DNA of 64,000 nucleotides, from contig JANUWF010003367.1 in the NCBI GenBank assembly GCA_026120185.1, forward strand, positions 4,317,228 to 4,381,227. Direction: 5' to 3'. Of this stretch, positions 48,306 through 61,400 are shown in pieces (position 1 is the first letter of the stretch; every line of letters begins with the position of its first letter). The notes under the pieces are model-generated. The model saw nothing but the letters and a program-made list of their open reading frames with translations, made no database searches and was not told the origin of the DNA. A program made the position numbers and the translations under genes. The DNA is from Voacanga thouarsii (lineage: Eukaryota; Streptophyta; Magnoliopsida; Gentianales; Apocynaceae).

Positions 48306-48487
48306 CCCTTTTCTTCTTTGCCACTGTCACCATAGCACCCTCCCTCTATTGATCTCCTTATCTTTTTCTTCCTCTTCTTTCTTTGTTCTCTACTCGTCCT
48401 TTTCTTCTTTGTCGCTACCGCATAGCACCCTCCCTCTATCGTTCTCCCGATCTTTTTTTCTTCCTCTTCTTTCTTCATCCTCTATTT
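48306..48487. repeat. imperfect tandem repeat, period 91, pyrimidine-rich
   Basis: The block CCTTTTCTTCTTTG...CATAGCACCCTCCCTCTAT...TTCCTCTTCTTTCTT begins at about 48306 and again at about 48397. The open frame 48349-48615 is a by-product of this CT-rich DNA. Confidence 0.75.
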
Positions 48488-48777
48488 ACTTTCCCTCTTT
48501 AAGCATACTATTTTTCTCTCTCTGTAATCACCCTTCTCTTACCCTCCTTATTTCTTTGCGGGTATCATTCTCCTTCTTTTCTTCTTCCTTTTTATTTTCC
48601 CTTTGTTGCTGTTAGGACCACGATTATCCTCAGCCACCCCTCCCTTTTCCTCCTCCTCTCTTATTCTTTTTATTTCCTCTCCCCGCCACCATCAACCTAA
48701 CCTTCTTCCTTTAACACTACCTCTTCTTTCTCTCTTTCTCTTTTCCTCGCTACTAGTACAATGTTTTCTTTAAATAC

Positions 48778-48780
<3 letters not shown>

Positions 48781-48812
<32 letters not shown>
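48781..48812. repeat. (TA)16 microsatellite
   Basis: Uninterrupted AT run. Confidence 0.9.
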
Positions 48813-48814
<2 letters not shown>

Positions 48815-49049
48815 CTATACAAAGAATAGTCTACAAGGGCTAATGCACAAAGGGTATAACTAGATTATTTGTGAAAAGTTTAAATAATTAATCATAATTT
48901 AAAAAAAAAATGTGAAAAGTTAAAGGGCGTTTGAGATATTTGCCTTCTGTTGTATGATACATGAGATATTAGATATTTCCTTGTTTTTTTAATTATTTAA
49001 AAGGAATTTCAATGGAGGAGTTAATTGAAACAATCAAATGTAGTGTGGT

Positions 49050-50278
49050 ATATTGAATTTTGCAAAGATTTCGGGGACTTCTTTATTTATTTTCACATAG
49101 TATCTTTCACATAGTATCTTGTGGACATTTACATGCTGTTTGCATTTTATCTTCCTATCTCTCCCTTCACCTGAATCAAGAAACTCTAGTGGTGTTCCAG
49201 TGGTGGGCGGCGGCGGTCTCCTCCTGCTGGTCCAGGAAAACTACCAATCAAACCGGCCCCACCACCATCCCCGTCTAAGCTTCATTTCTGTTTCTTCTAG
49301 AGAATCCATGTAAGGTCCGGAGTTTATACCCCACATTTTCTCCTCTTCTTTTTTGTATCTTTCTCTATAAGAACAATCAAAGAAAGAGGAAAAGAGTTTG
49401 TCAAGAAAAAGAAAAAAAAAATTAAAACATAGAAACACGCACAGAGGATAGGAGAAGCTCCTTTATGCAAGGAAAATTTGATTCCAAGAAAGTGGAGGTA
49501 TCAATTTCCTTTTCTGTTAATATATTTGGCAAAAAGAGGGATTGGTTAGGAGTTTCTGTGTTCTGTTTTTTCTGGGGCGTTAGTTGCTTTTAATGACTCT
49601 GCAAAGAACCCAATTCTGCAAATTATCTTGATTCTGTTGTGTTTCTGACACTTTGTGACTGTACATATTCCCACGCTTATTTTGTTTATAGATTCTTTAG
49701 ATGCTTCCCCACAACCAGCTGCAGCCTGGTAAACCATTTGGCATTTCTCCATGCCAGCTGCAGTTCTGACTCGTGCTTTTCTGTTCGTTTTTTGAAGCTA
49801 TTCGGCTTCATTTGCATGTACCAAAGAACTATTGGTAGTACTTTTCAGTTCTTCATTCTTGTGACTCATTTGATATGTTTGCTAGTTGGATTGGGAGGCC
49901 TAACATCGGTCCATGGAGACACCGGCATTATAGTTTATCAAATTTTATCCTTTCCATTCTAGCTTTGACAACTGGCTATTTTCTCTATTTTGCTTGTACC
50001 TTTGACAGATAAATATATGTGTCTGTTCTATCTGCTAGTCTTGGCACCCTTGTACTTCTCCTGTTTAAGAAATCTCCAATATCAGAGACCTTACCCCAGA
50101 GCTGTTTGGTGTAACTGTTTTATCATTCATCTATCTGCTTCTAGTATTTTCTTCTAAAACCAAAAAAGCATGGTTCTTTCTGCAAGAAAGTTCTTACCCA
50201 GTTAGGATACTTAGTGCACTTCACCAAGTTTAGTTTTAAAGAAAACCACTGCTTAGAACTTCAAGAATAGAAAGGATA
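49050..50278 (+). promoter_or_regulatory. probable leader exon and 5' UTR intron of the membrane-protein gene
   Basis: A GC-richer stretch at 49170-49330 and a donor AGTGGAG|GTATCAA ending at 49497 suggest a non-coding first exon, then an intron up to shortly before the ATG at 50279. The exact acceptor is unclear. Confidence 0.4.
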
Positions 50279-53200
50279 ATGAGTTTCTTAACAGGACATT
50301 CAAGTCATACTTGGCAACCTGTCATGACAGCAGATACAACGAATCCCAGTTATTGGTTGAACTGGAGATTCTTACTGTGTGCAACATGGATCTTAGTGGC
50401 CATTTTGGGAGCAGCATTATTAATTTGGAGATATGAAGGTTGTAACAAGTCAAGCTCCCGAGAAAGAGATAATCAGCGTGAAAAGGTGGGGACTTTGTAT
50501 AGAGATGAAGCTTGGACAACATGTTGCAAAAAGATTCATCCTGTTTGGCTGCTTACATACAGAGTAATTGGTTTCAGCATACTTCTAACTGTGCTTCTCT
50601 CTGATACTATTGTCCACAGTCCTCGCATATTTTATTTTTACACAGAGTAAGATATCTTTTAAGTTGATCTTTCTTCTGTTAAGTTGATCAAGAAAAATCT
50701 TGTTGAGTTAGCTGATACTTCATGTTGAATAATGGCCTGACCTCTGAATGTTGAAGCCCAAGATTACTTTTTGTGTTTCTTTAAGAACATCTGACTAGAA
50801 CTCTGTTTAAAGATTTTCTTCTCTGTATGCTAGGTATTATGCTTTCTGTAGGTACCAGTAACATACTTGCTTTAACAAATGTTGCATTAGCTTGAGTACA
50901 AAGAGATTCTATAAGATTTAGTTGTAACTTAAACATTCATTTTAATTACATCTGGGAGTAAAAGATTAAAATTCAATGACCATGAGCAGGAATTTCTGCA
51001 AATCATGAATGCTGCAAATGACTTTTTTCTGCTGTAGTTTAATCTTTTTTATGCTTTTGGTGGCAGGTGGACATTCACCTTGGTCACTATCTTCTTTGGG
51101 GTATGTTAAGCATGTCTAAAGTCCTTATGACATCTGTGAAATATAATTTTTTAAAATCCTAAATATCTATATGCCATATCCCCTTCACCTTCAATTTTTC
51201 TTAGTCACTGTACATTAGCTTGTGGTGTTGTGCATTGCACCTAAAAAGAAGAAAGAGTAAGTGGATTTTTTTCTCTCTCCCCCAAAGGGACCTTTAAAGT
51301 CACTATTTCACTTTTATTGGCAATGACTTTTTCAGTCTAAACATTTTTCCCCCATATCATTTTTGCATTCTGGTTTTCCATCTGAAGCTTCCTTCTGATT
51401 TAAGTTGTTTACATCTGCCGGGTTTTGTAGCTAGCATCTATTTTCTCTATACATGGGTGTCTCCACTATCGCAATGAAGTTCGTGCAGCTGATTTTGTTG
51501 GTTCAGATGCAGAACGGGGCACTTATATTGCACCTACACCTGGAGATAATGCAAATCCACATAGCATCTCTAGAAGCTTGTGTTCAGATGAAGAATCTTG
51601 TGTTCCTAAACCTGCTGGTGTATGGGGTTATGGCTTTCAAATAGTTTTCCAGGCAAGTTCCTCCTACAATTTATTTCCTTCTTTTTGGCTGGAGGCACTG
51701 CTTTTTAGAAGCAACCTACATTGTTTTTCATCTGGTTGAGAAGTGCAATCCACCTCCAACATTATCATTTTAATTTTAAAGTACTCATCAGTTTACCCTA
51801 AGATTCTTCTTTTAATTTTCATGTCTTTTTTTGTCCATCTTAAGGAAGCATGGGATTACGATCAAACCTGTGATTTGATATTAAAAGTGATTCTTATTTT
51901 TTAGGTCTATTAGTAGTCCACCTGAGGCAAGAGATATTTTCTCAGAATTTACTCTATCATATCCTTGCCATAGACCATTGTGACAAATTGTTGAAATAGA
52001 CACTTTCAACTTCAATGTTGAGTTTGTATATTATAGTCTGGATTGATCTTCAACCGTATAATTACTTAATGCACTCTAAAGTTGAACTCCTTGTTTCCTT
52101 TTCTTCATTTTAATTACCCTTTTTTCCCTTATAATTATTTGATTGTTGATTTGTTTGGCGGTAATGGGCATCCAAATGTCTTACAGCATTGTAAATTTAC
52201 TCTGAATCATAAGTCTTCGCCCCTCCACCACCACCCACCACCAAAAAAAAAAAAAAGGCAGAATTGCGCTTCGCTGTCTAGACTTTTTTCTCAGTCCTTC
52301 TTTCCCCTTTCCCAAGATGCTTGAGATTAACAATAGGATGTGAACATTTGTTACTTGTGGTACTTGTTCCTGTAGGATTATGCAGAAATATCGACTCAGT
52401 CCTTTCTTTTACTTCTGTTTGTAGACATGTGCAGGTGCTGTAGTATTGACGGATACTGTTTACTGGCTCATAATCTACCCTTTTCTCACCTCAAAAGATT
52501 ACAGACTTGATGTTGTAAGTATAAAGATCTGACTAACGCTGAAATGCTCTGATGCAGGAAAAATATGAGACTGTTCACGTGAACAGTACACAACCATTTA
52601 GGAATTTCCTAGTTAGGTGTTATTCATAGATAATAGTGTTTCTAGAGTTACTTAGCTTCCTTAATTATTGCTTTGGAGACACGGTGATTTTCCAGCATTG
52701 TAGCAATCAGTTCATTTCCACAATATTTAGTGAAATTGCCTTCAGTATTGTCTTCTTTCTTAAAATTCTAGGTCTTATTGAAATATTCCTATTGTTTTGC
52801 TCTAAACACCAAAGCTTCAACATGAATTGAAGTCACTTTTCTTCTTGGGACAACATTATCTCTCTCCGAAATTGGTTTTTGTACACTATTGATGAAACAT
52901 GAACGTCATTAACAGTAACTTCATCATCTTCACTGCCATGATGAATCAGAATACTAGAACCTGTAATATAGCCTATTGAGGTAGTCATTTTTCAGTTACA
53001 ATAACTTAAGTTGCATAAAACTAACATGAAAGTCCAATTTTAACTGCAGCTGAAGGTCTCCATGCACTCTGTCAATGCTTGTGTCCTCCTTGGTGATGTG
53101 ATTTTGAATAACCTGGTAAATACAGTCTTTTGATGGTGATAGTGTTTTTTATTGTTCTCTCTTGTTCATACTTTCTAAACTAACTATCTTTTCATTGCAG

Positions 53201-54026
53201 CGGTTCCCTTTCTTCCGAGTTGCATATTTTGTTCTTTTTACGTGTACATTTGTCATTTTCCAATGGATCATCCATGCTTGTGTTTCTTTGTGGTAAGTTA
53301 TTTATTTAATTTTTTTTTTCTTTTGCTTGTCCCAGTTCCTAGGATTACCACTAGTTCTTTCTTGTGTTAGATCCCTTTATAGAATCTTTTTGTTCTTGTT
53401 TCAAACTCATACACTTCAATTTCACAGGTGGCCTTATACTTTTCTGGATTTGTCTTCTCCATATGCTCCTCTATGGTACATAGATATCTCTTCTCATAGC
53501 GAATGAAATAGGATTACTCACTGCATATTTTGTCTGTTTTTAATTTTGCTCTCTATTTATTCCGTAAACTGTGCTTTATCCTATGCAATTTTTTTGAGAG
53601 GGACAATCTGCATTTTGAGTGATTCAACAAAATGGTTTGACAAAGTATTTCCTTTCATTTCATTATCATCATTTGCTAAATGTATGCCTAGATCAAGATT
53701 TGGGGAGTCCTATCCCCACTGGCTAGGCAACATCACTATGTTTTCCAAACTAAGAATTGTTGAGATAAATCACCTCTGGGCTCCCTCCATTCTCAACTGT
53801 AAAGTTGTTTCCTTGGCCCATACTATCTGTGAGCAGGATAGCATGTTTCTGTCTTACTATAATTTCTTTAGGACTTAAATTTTGAGTCTTTGCTATTGCT
53901 ACCAAGTCATTTCTATTTCCAATACAATATGACAGGTATATGGCAGTTGGGGTGCTTACCATCCCATCCTTTGGCATCTTTGCTGCTATCATCAGGCTAA
54001 AGAAACTTTGCTGGTCAAAATTATAA
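50279..54026 (+). CDS. multispanning membrane protein, rolling-stone-like family
   Basis: Exons 50279-50646, 51067-51100, 51431-51652, 52425-52514, 53050-53115, 53201-53292, 53428-53475 and 53936-54026 join in frame to 336 aa. Hydrophobic segments lie at about 31-51, 91-111, 119-143, 202-228, 242-256, 264-290 and 308-328, so six or seven membrane passes. Two basic/polar loops (52-88 and 145-200) lie between. Family marks include [31 protein letters not shown] and [10 protein letters not shown]. Molecular function is unknown in plants. Intron 3 starts with GC (CAG|GCAAGT at 51653), a normal minor splice type; the other introns are GT-AG. Similar to Arabidopsis proteins such as At1g10660 and At1g70505 as I remember them. 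Confidence 0.88.
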
Positions 54027-55078
54027 TCAGGCTTCAGCTGAAGTTAAGTGCAGCTAAAACTTAACTACATTAGCAGGACTGCAGGGTTGTTCCATTTTAT
54101 TAAGAAGGGCAACTAGTGAATACTTTTTCTACCCCAGTTCTTTTTTTGTGGAAACTGTTCTTGATTAGTTCTTTTAATTCTGTTCATAAAGATAAAATAG
54201 ACATACTTGAGAAACCAGCAATGTAATCATGCAAACAGTTATGTATAGCATTAAGCAATGTCAGCATGCCTCCTGAATGATGATGGTGGCCATTTTGCCC
54301 TCTGATGGAAGCTCCTTCTCCTAACCCCAAGCCGTTAAGATTTATGTCACAAATGACATGGGACCCTACATATAAGGTTCATGACTGATTGAATATTTGT
54401 GAGACCATGCTCAGTGGGTTGTGTCTAGAATCAACTTTCCTTGGCAAATGTTGTGTAAGATTACCATTTTGCTATAGAGGTTTGTCTGATTTCGATTGCT
54501 CAAATTGGTTTGTGACATTAGACTCATTCCACACCTCACTTGTCCCCCTATCCAGACTATGATTTTGACTTTCAATGATCCTCAAATGCCCCATTTGTGA
54601 GTGTTTTTGTGTGATTTACAAAGCTCAACTTGAGAGGAGTCAGTTTTGGCCGTTGAGCACCATTTTATGTACTTAAATTCCGCCATCCACCCAAGACTTC
54701 ATATTGTCAATAATGGAAACTGCCAACTTCCCAAGTCACAAGTCAATCAATCAATTTCTATTCTTTTATGTTCTTTAGGTGTTTGTTGAAATGTGCACTT
54801 AAAACAGGAGAATTCACTAGTTGCAGAGTTCCTTCCTCACTGGAACCATATGAACAAGGTGGAATACATCAACATTGGGTGGCAGAAATCAGATAAAGAA
54901 ATGAACCAGGGATGGAATATTTCAATCCCTAAAAAATGTCATCTGCTAACCACACTATTTGGAGTACGTGAGAATTGAAATTCTACTAATGAGAACACAT
55001 TGACTTCAAACTACCTGGTCATAGTTAATGGCTGATCAACTGTATGTACAACTGACTTTTTTTTATTTAAAAGTATTA
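54027..55078. other. 3' flank of the membrane-protein gene and intergenic
   Basis: The left few hundred bases are probably 3' UTR. The small frame at 54793-54978 is not recognised. Confidence 0.4.
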
Positions 55079-55410
55079 TTCCTCTCGTTTTAAATTATCT
55101 GTTTTATTTTTAATTTAATTTTTTTCAAACTATATATCTTGTTAGAAAATTAAAATTTAACATACTAAATTTGTCCTAATTTAATAATATTTTATTTTTT
55201 AAAATATATTAAATAATTTCTTTCTTAATAAGCTGATTCTATTTAAATAATCGGAGAGAAATAATTTGAAGTACATCAAAACTTTAGAATTTGAGCACTT
55301 CTTAATAAATAGAGAGAGAATAAATTAACTTTTAAAGATAAAAATAGAAGTGAAGGTTTAATTAACTAAAAAAATTATTTATCTTAATATCTATTTAATT
55401 AATTAAATAG
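55079..55410. mobile_element. Stowaway-like MITE, family 1 copy b, inverted and 3'-truncated
   Basis: Aligns with the reverse complement of 27220-27580 over almost its whole length, for example TTAAAATTTAACATNCTAAA and CTTCTTAATAAATAGAGA. The last 25 or so bases of the other end are missing at about 55410. Confidence 0.75.
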
Positions 55411-56280
55411 GACATTGATCCGGATTTGGATGCTCAAGCAGAATTTGGAGCATTTCAAAAACTTGGGGATCCAACTACAAGGAGACAGGCAGTCTGATAC
55501 AATAAAAATGGAAAGTGTTCAATAGGAACATGAAAACCTGATTAAATTGGTCCTAGTTATTCTTCGAGACGGAGTAGAAGAAGGGAGGGAATTCTAATCT
55601 AGATAAAGGCCACGACCAGCATAAATACCCTCTTTAATTTCTGAAAAGAATAGTTCAATCGTTAAATATACATTTTATTAAACGATATATATTCGATTTG
55701 ATATAATATCGATGTTTCTTAATGTATCACTAAAAGGTTTTTTATTACTCTAGATTGGATTTTAGTGTGACCAAGATAAGTTTTTTGTTTTTGGGGCAAA
55801 AGAACCTAAACTCAAAGATGATGAATGTCCACTGTTGAGAATGTGATATTGAAGATTGCAAATGGAACAAGTCAATGTTGAGGTAGGGAGCTTAGTGCAG
55901 CAGTCAGTGCTGACTAAGGTTAACTCTTTGCTCTGAAACCCAACTCGTGATTTTGACTGCCAATTTTAGATTCATTTTCTGGGTAACCTCAACTATTCTT
56001 TATAATTTATTAGCAGACATTACACCATTGAACCATTCAAATCCCTTGGCTTCAAAGTTTTTTCCATGAGGTTGAAAAGGACATATCACTGATTTTTTTT
56101 CTTTTTCTTGGACCATTTTAAAGCAGCTTCAATTTGAAAAAGACTCATAATTGAGCTTCTTTTTCATCCCCATATTGGAATCAACTTTGTAGCCAATATA
56201 AAGAAAACCAGAGAATCAAAAAAGCTCGACTAAAACATTTTAATCGTACATCGAATCGAATTTTTTAAAAAAAAAAATTA
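55411..56280. other. intergenic
   Basis: No gene or clear repeat. Confidence 0.5.
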
Positions 56281-56557
56281 CTTCTTCCATTCCATAATAT
56301 AAGTCATTAGAAACTATTTTTACTATTTTAAATTATAAGTCGTTGAGAGGTTTTTTAAGAAAGTTTTGAAATTATTTTTATATTTTTATTCTTATTTATT
56401 ATTTTCTTTCCCTCTCTTTCCCTCTCATTTCTTCTCTTGTTTCCAAAATATTTAAATAGGAATATTTTAGAAAAAAATATATAAAATTACCTTATTTTTA
56501 AAAATCTTAATATGTGTGAAATTAAATCTAACAATTTATATTAAGGGACGGAGGGAG
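56281..56557. mobile_element. Stowaway MITE
   Basis: 277 bp flanked by TA. The left end is CTTCTTCCATTCCATAATAT and the right end, inverted, is CTCCCTCCGTCCCTTAATAT, the classic Stowaway terminus. Non-coding interior. Confidence 0.85.
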
Positions 56558-58100
56558 TATATTATTATAAAGAAATTAAAAAAAATAATAGACATACGAT
56601 CTCATAAATATTGAATTAGAAACTATTGATTTTTTACCTAAATGAAATGATGTATCTCAAAAGCCTCCAAAAATATTAAAGCAGCCACATTTAGCTCGCA
56701 GCAACATTAACTCCACCTAATATGTGTTGCCCCAGTCTTGGTCCCTCCCCTCTTCCTCTTTGTCTCTGTCACTCTGTGAGTAGTGACAACTCATAAAACT
56801 TCTTTAATTTTTCTTAAATTAAATTAAATTAATATATATACATAAAATTTCACCTCTAATAATTTATTAATCGAATATTTATTTTGAATTATAAATAAAT
56901 ATTAAAATATTAAGTTATTACCTCAAGGACATAAACAAATTTTCTATTATTGTATTGACTTATTTATACCAGAAAAAAATGCAATGAAGAAGTAAAGCAA
57001 ATTCTCCAACTTGTGTTCCAAATTTTGGAATGTACCCGGTAACCATATATGAATACTATGGACAAATATAATTCTCTTATAAAAAACATTCAAAGAAAAT
57101 ATTTTTCTCTCTCTCTAAAAAAAAAAAAAAAAACTCATGTTCATGGACCTTATCTTTGTTCATTAATTAATCTTGCCTCTGTTCAGAATTGAATTTTTTA
57201 TAAGCTAATGAAACTTTGTAAATCTTAAATAGATTGTGTTATTTTAAAAAAATTAAATAAAAAATATTTATTTTAAAAATAAACATTTATTTTTTAATTA
57301 TTTCAAATAAAAATATAAACATCCCATTTTAGACCATTTTTTTTAAGTATTGATGCTACCATAAAAATACTCCATCCATTCTTTATTTCTTTTTCAATAA
57401 TTATTTGTTATTTTGTGAGATAAAAATATATTTCTTATTTTTATTATAATCTTCTCATTTATTATTTCACTAAATCGTAGTATTATTTAGTTTTAAATTT
57501 TAATTTTTTTTGGTAAGTGAGTTTAAATTTCAAATTAATTTCATAATTTTTAAGAAGATAATTTAATTTTTCTCTTAAAATAATAAGAATATTAAAAGTT
57601 TACTACTCCTTCTGTCCTAAAATCATATCAATTTAGGACAAGATACAGAGATTAAAAAATTATTAAAATTTATATAATTATAATAAAAATAAATTATTAT
57701 ATCTTTAAATAAAAGTAAAAATTCATTAATTATTCTCTTTTATACATTTATTAATAATTTATTAGGAATATAAATATTCTTGATTGAAGAATAGATAAAT
57801 TAATAATATAAATAATAAATTTATTTTTAATTTAAGATATCAATAAATATTTTGATAAAAAATAAAAAAATAAACATAATTTTTAAGAAAAAATATTTAA
57901 TAGACATAACTAGTTTTACCGGTCGGTTGGCATAATCAAAGAAGGTAGGTAGAAGTAGTTGGTCGTGTTTCACAGATGCTACCCGTCTGTATCAGCCGTA
58001 CGCTTCTTCCCGCTAAAGCATAAAGGGAGAATGCCCATTTCATAAATGGAACTATAAAATTGTTTCTCTGACAAATCACACATGCCTCAATCTCTCCAAC
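56558..58100. other. intergenic with MITE-like fragments, ACLA promoter at right
   Basis: Stowaway-like left ends without clear partners occur at about 57369 (CTCCATCCATTCTTTATTTC) and 57604 (CTCCTTCTGTCCTAAAATC). From about 57920 the base composition changes to gene-like DNA, which would be the ACLA promoter. Confidence 0.5.
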
Positions 58101-58108
58101 TATAAATA
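58101..58108 (+). promoter_or_regulatory. TATA box of ACLA
   Basis: TATAAATA about 30-40 bases before a leader exon that ends at the donor AACG|GTAAAG (58193). The leader intron runs from 58194 to 58408, and the ATG is at 58420. Confidence 0.65.
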
Positions 58109-58419
58109 CATACAACGGACTCCAAGAATTCTGTGTCTTTGTAGTTCAGACTGAACTGAGACGGCCGAAGCTTTCTTGCTGTCTGTTTTAACGGTAAAGA
58201 CTCCTCTAAATGTGATAGCATTTCAAGAATTTGATTTTGACGGGATTTTATGGAATGTGGTTAGATGGGATTCGTGATTGGAATAGAAAGATTTGATTTT
58301 TATGTTTTCTTCTTTTGGGGTGGGCGGTTGTTGAATCTATAGTTCTGTGATCTGGAAATTTTTGGATCCGGGTTTGGAATTGATGGTTGCGTTGTTTTTG
58401 GAGAACAGGTTGTAAAGAA

Positions 58420-61400
58420 ATGGCTCGCAAGAAGATCAGAGAGTACGATTCCAAGAGATTGTTGAAGGAGCAATTCAAGAGGCTCTCTGGTTATGAACTT
58501 GACATCAAATCTGCCCAAGTGAGTACAGTTTTTCTAATATTCAATCGAAAGTTCCCTGCTTTTTATCCCTTTTGGAGATGCGAAGAGATGATCAACCTAC
58601 TTTTTTATGGAGAAAAGTTCTTAATCATGTGAGGGCAATTATTTGAAAAGAATTCAATAATCGAAAATGCTGGAAATTTTGAAAGATGTTAAAAAAAGCG
58701 GTTCGAAGAGTTTGAAATGATTACTTCAGGTTGTTTATCTGGATCTTAGTCACCTAACTGCTAGGCTGGTTTAACAATTTTTGTGCTCTGATTAGCATGA
58801 GCTGAGGTCAAAACCAAAGTTTGCAGTATTGGATTTACATGTATTACAGCCTCATTAGATTCTTGGAGTATATTTTCCTTGAATATCACTCCATGTTTCT
58901 ATCTGTGTCTTGCTAAAGGAAATTAGGTGATAACAATGTTGTTGTGATTGGCAAGAAATTGAATTACGATACTCAGGAAATCAGTGGAAATCCCTCTTTT
59001 GTGTTTATAATCAATTGTTATCCATTTATATCACCTTTTTTTTCTTGCCTAATAGTATTCTAGGTGGCTCCACAAGGCCCTGAAAGCCTTCAGACAATGA
59101 CTAGTTTCAGTGCGTAGAGATTACTCTCACTCCAATATATGCACACATATGGGGAAATGTATATTTGTTTCCGCACGCATGTGGGCATTAATTGTCTCTT
59201 GAAATTTGTACAAACAATGCCTATAGATGAACAGTGATGTGTATAAAAACAGTGTTGTTTGAATGATTTTGCACATGTGCCTATAGATGTAGATTAATAA
59301 CGCAAGCAATTGTGGATAGTTTGTTCTTCACATAAAATTGAGAATGCAGTTTTGTCTTTTGTGGGTTAGATTACAGAGGCAACTGATTTCAATGAGCTAG
59401 TAGAGAAGGAACCTTGGCTGTCCTCAACAAGGCTAGTTGTGAAGCCTGATATGCTATTTGGAAAGCGTGGAAAGAGTGGACTAGTTGCTCTGAACCTAGA
59501 TCTGGCTGAAGTTGCTGTTTTTGTGAAGGAGCGACTTGGAAAAGAGGTAGTGTATTTGACCCTTTGTACTTTCTCGTTTCAGAAATTTTTTGGTCCTTGT
59601 CCCGTAATATGATTTCTACCCATGTTTACCTTTGAATACAATATTATTTGAAGCACCCTGAGTGTTTAGCTTTTTACACTTGACTTCAAATTAACAGGTG
59701 GAGATGGGTGGTTGCAAAGGCCCCATTACTACATTTATTGTTGAGCCATTTATTCCACATAATGAGGAGTTTTACCTAAATATCGTTTCTGAGAGGCTTG
59801 GTAGTAGCATAAGCTTTTCAGAGTGTGGAGGAATTGATATCGAGGAAAACTGGGACAAGGTATCTTAACTGTGCTCTTTTTGGTCACTTACACATGCTAT
59901 GAAAATGTTTAAAACCTTAATCTCTGGTTTTATCTTAAGTACTGAAATGAGAAATCATGATTCCATTTGTACAGGTTAAAACCATTTTTCTACCAACTGG
60001 GGTGTCTTTTACATCAGAAGTCTGTGCTCCACTTGTCGCCACCCTTCCCTTGGAGGTGATATTTTTGCCAGGATTTACATTTTTTGGCAATTTCTTTCTC
60101 TAGAGATTCCTGTATCAAACACTTTCTACTTCTGCTCCCTCCTCTCTCCCCCCCCCGGCGTGGTTTTAGCAGTTATATATTCTTAGAGAGTGGAATTTTA
60201 GATTTCTGCCATTTTATAGGGTCCCTTAATCAATTTTAATTAGGGAATTTAGCTTAGAAATGCTAGTATTTAGTTTTCTTACTCTTCGCATCAAATTGCT
60301 TCTACTTACAAGCTTTAAATTTATTCTTTCTAATATATATATCATACATTTTACAGATCAAAAGCGTGATTGAGAAGTTTCTTAAAGTAATTTATGCTCT
60401 ATTTTTAGGTATGGTTAACATATCTCACACAATAATTGTACTTCATAAATAGCCATTACAGTACTGTGCTTGTTTGGCAATAATCCTTACTCTTTCATGT
60501 CCAGATCTGGACTTCACATTCCTAGAGATGAACCCTTTCACATTGATTGATGGAAAGCCTTATCCACTGGATATGAGAGGAGAGCTTGATGATACTGCCG
60601 CCTTTAAGAACTTCAAGAAGTAATATTTGTCTCCTTTTTAACTGATCATTAGTCTTTTATGTCGAGATTTTAGTGCAAAATCCATCAATTTACGCAGCAA
60701 GATGGTTATAAGGAAGAAGAGTATTTTGACAATGTGCTGCCAAATTCTTATTTGCAGATGGGGCAACATAGAATTTCCATTGCCATTTGGAAGAGTTATG
60801 AGTGCTACCGAGAGCTTTATTCATGGACTGGATGAGAAGGTAGTCTATGCTGTATCCATAGCCATCTGAATAATTTAAAGAAAAATAATAGCCACTGAGC
60901 ACTGTAACCCATATAAATAGTTATTCTTTTTGTTAATCATTTAAAATATTTAGACATGCATACATTCTTATTCATATCAAATAAGTTAATCACACATGTT
61001 ACACTACGTGGTGACCAAGAAAATTATATGGATATATAGATGGTTGTAAACCTTTTTGGTATTTCAACTTGTTTGCTTTGGGGCAATTTTACTTTAATAT
61101 GCATGGAAAATGTAGTCTCTAACTAGAAGCCTAGAAAAATGATTGCTTGCATGAAATATCTTCCACATTTATCAAGTGTCTCAATATGGTTATTATGCAG
61201 ACAAGTGCATCTTTGAAGTTCACAGTCTTGAACCCCAAGGGAAGAATCTGGACCATGGTTGCTGGAGGAGGTGCTAGTGTCATTTATGCAGATACTGTAT
61301 GTTTCTAATCCTTGGCATTTTGAACAATAGTACTGTTTTACTTTCTCCACCATTGACACTAACATCAGTAATCAAAATTTCCATCACCAGGTTGGAGATC

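Noticed and set aside
48349..48615. 88-aa open frame rich in Ser/Phe/Leu
   Set aside because: It is a reading of CT-rich low-complexity DNA with a 91-bp tandem repeat. It has no domain and no codon pattern of a gene.
53546..53878. 110-aa plus-strand frame and its reverse
   Set aside because: Lies inside the last intron of the membrane-protein gene. Flanking exons splice across it in frame.
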